Shown: in pieces, positions 5,458-5,764 of the stretch
Position numbering within the stretch: position 1 is the first letter of the stretch
Layout: the number at the start of each line of letters is the position of its first letter
Source: CAVPGH01 sp046726955
Lineage (GTDB): Bacteria; Acidobacteriota; Vicinamibacteria; Fen-336
Direction of reading: 5' to 3'
DNA length: 5,764 bases
Assembly (NCBI GenBank): GCA_046726955.1
Contig: JBKPBQ010000202.1
Coordinates: forward strand, 1 to 5,764
The notes under the pieces: generated by a model
The model's input: the letters and a program-made list of their open reading frames with translations, nothing else
What the model was told of the DNA's origin: nothing
The model's database searches: none
Made by a program: the position numbers and the translations under genes

Positions 5458-5764
5458 TCGTCACCGGCCCTCCGGTCGTGACGCTCCGACAGGCCCCGGG
5501 CCGCCCGTACGACGGGGCGGTCGCGGCCGCCCGCACGTGCTACATGCCCCGCGTCGTCTCGCCGGACGAGATCACGCCCGCGCAGCGGGATTCGATCGGC
5601 CCCCTCACGTTCGAGGGCGGCCACCACACGGTCTTCCAGCACGCGCACTTCGAGTTCGGGCTGGAGAACGTGAGCCGGCAGTTCGTCTGGTCCTTCCTGC
5701 ACTCGCATCCCTTCTACAACTCCGAGCAGTCGAGCCAGCGCTTCGTGCGGCTCGACGAGATCCG
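5454..5764 (+). CDS. thyX: ThyX-like flavin-dependent thymidylate synthase, 3' truncated by window end
   Basis: The 103 complete codons visible are the N-terminal part of a ThyX-type protein. Recognisable elements are AARTCY (25-30), the FAD-binding HxxxxxHxxF block at 57-66 (GHHTVFQHAHFEF, where the more usual motif has Glu-His rather than Q62-H63), SRQF (74-77) and the substrate region ending SEQSSQRF (90-97). ThyX makes dTMP from dUMP with methylenetetrahydrofolate, FAD and NADPH in the cytoplasm. The signature RHRxxS is not present in its textbook form: HSHPF (83-87) takes the place of RHR(H)F, with one extra residue before SQRF. It is therefore a divergent ThyX subfamily; the fold assignment is firm, the activity less so. 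ATG 5454 overlaps the def TGA as ATGA, with GGGA (5447-5450) just upstream, so coupled translation is expected. Confidence 0.82.
   Translation, partial: MIVTGPPVVTLRQAPGRPYDGAVAAARTCYMPRVVSPDEITPAQRDSIGPLTFEGGHHTVFQHAHFEFGLENVSRQFVWSFLHSHPFYNSEQSSQRFVRLDEI

Noticed and set aside
1..5764. CRISPR array, insertion sequence, tRNA or rRNA
   Set aside because: I saw no spaced repeats, no transposase motifs or terminal repeats and no cloverleaf-like sequence in the short intergenic gaps.

Overview
The window is strongly GC-rich, with G or C in almost every third codon position, and every gene I can support lies on the + strand. The organism is probably a high-GC Gram-negative bacterium: one product has a signal peptide and ends as an outer-membrane beta-barrel with a C-terminal Phe, and thymidylate is made by a ThyX-type enzyme. 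Myxococcota, other former Deltaproteobacteria, Acidobacteriota or a related uncultured phylum would fit, but the sequence alone does not decide. Start codons are mixed (ATG, TTG, GTG and probably CTG), and Shine-Dalgarno sites are often weak, with genes packed tightly so that translational coupling is likely.

Layout. Bases 2-55 look like the tail of an upstream gene. Bases 56-172 are a leader with an AT-richer patch and a perfect 8-bp inverted repeat just before the first complete gene. Bases 173-3004 hold three close genes: a PAP2-type lipid phosphatase, a predicted outer-membrane beta-barrel protein (TTG start, 9 nt later), and a divergent Fpg/Nei-type DNA glycosylase (3 nt later). A plausible sigma-70 promoter at the end of the glycosylase gene leads into infA (translation initiation factor IF-1, 3040-3258). 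A short GC hairpin follows, then a HAD-family phosphatase that has no ATG, GTG or TTG start upstream of its catalytic motif; CTG at 3283 is the best choice. A TATAAT at the end of the HAD gene precedes the last cluster: a trypsin/HtrA-like protein with a PDZ domain, peptide deformylase (def, directly abutting), and the 5' part of a thyX-like gene (ATGA overlap), which runs off the window.

How the genes may work together. The first cluster is envelope-related (lipid phosphatase and barrel protein) with a DNA-repair-like gene attached. infA and def are translation housekeeping genes, and thyX and possibly the HAD phosphatase belong to nucleotide metabolism. The most interesting point is that several proteins keep their fold signatures but have lost or changed the textbook active-site residues. 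The HtrA-like protein lacks the nucleophilic Ser and the Asp, and its His is displaced, so it looks like a PDZ-bearing pseudoprotease without an export signal, cotranscribed with def and thyX. The Fpg-like protein has replaced the beta-lobe Lys, the void-filling triad and the zinc-finger Arg. The ThyX-like protein has HSH where RHR is expected.
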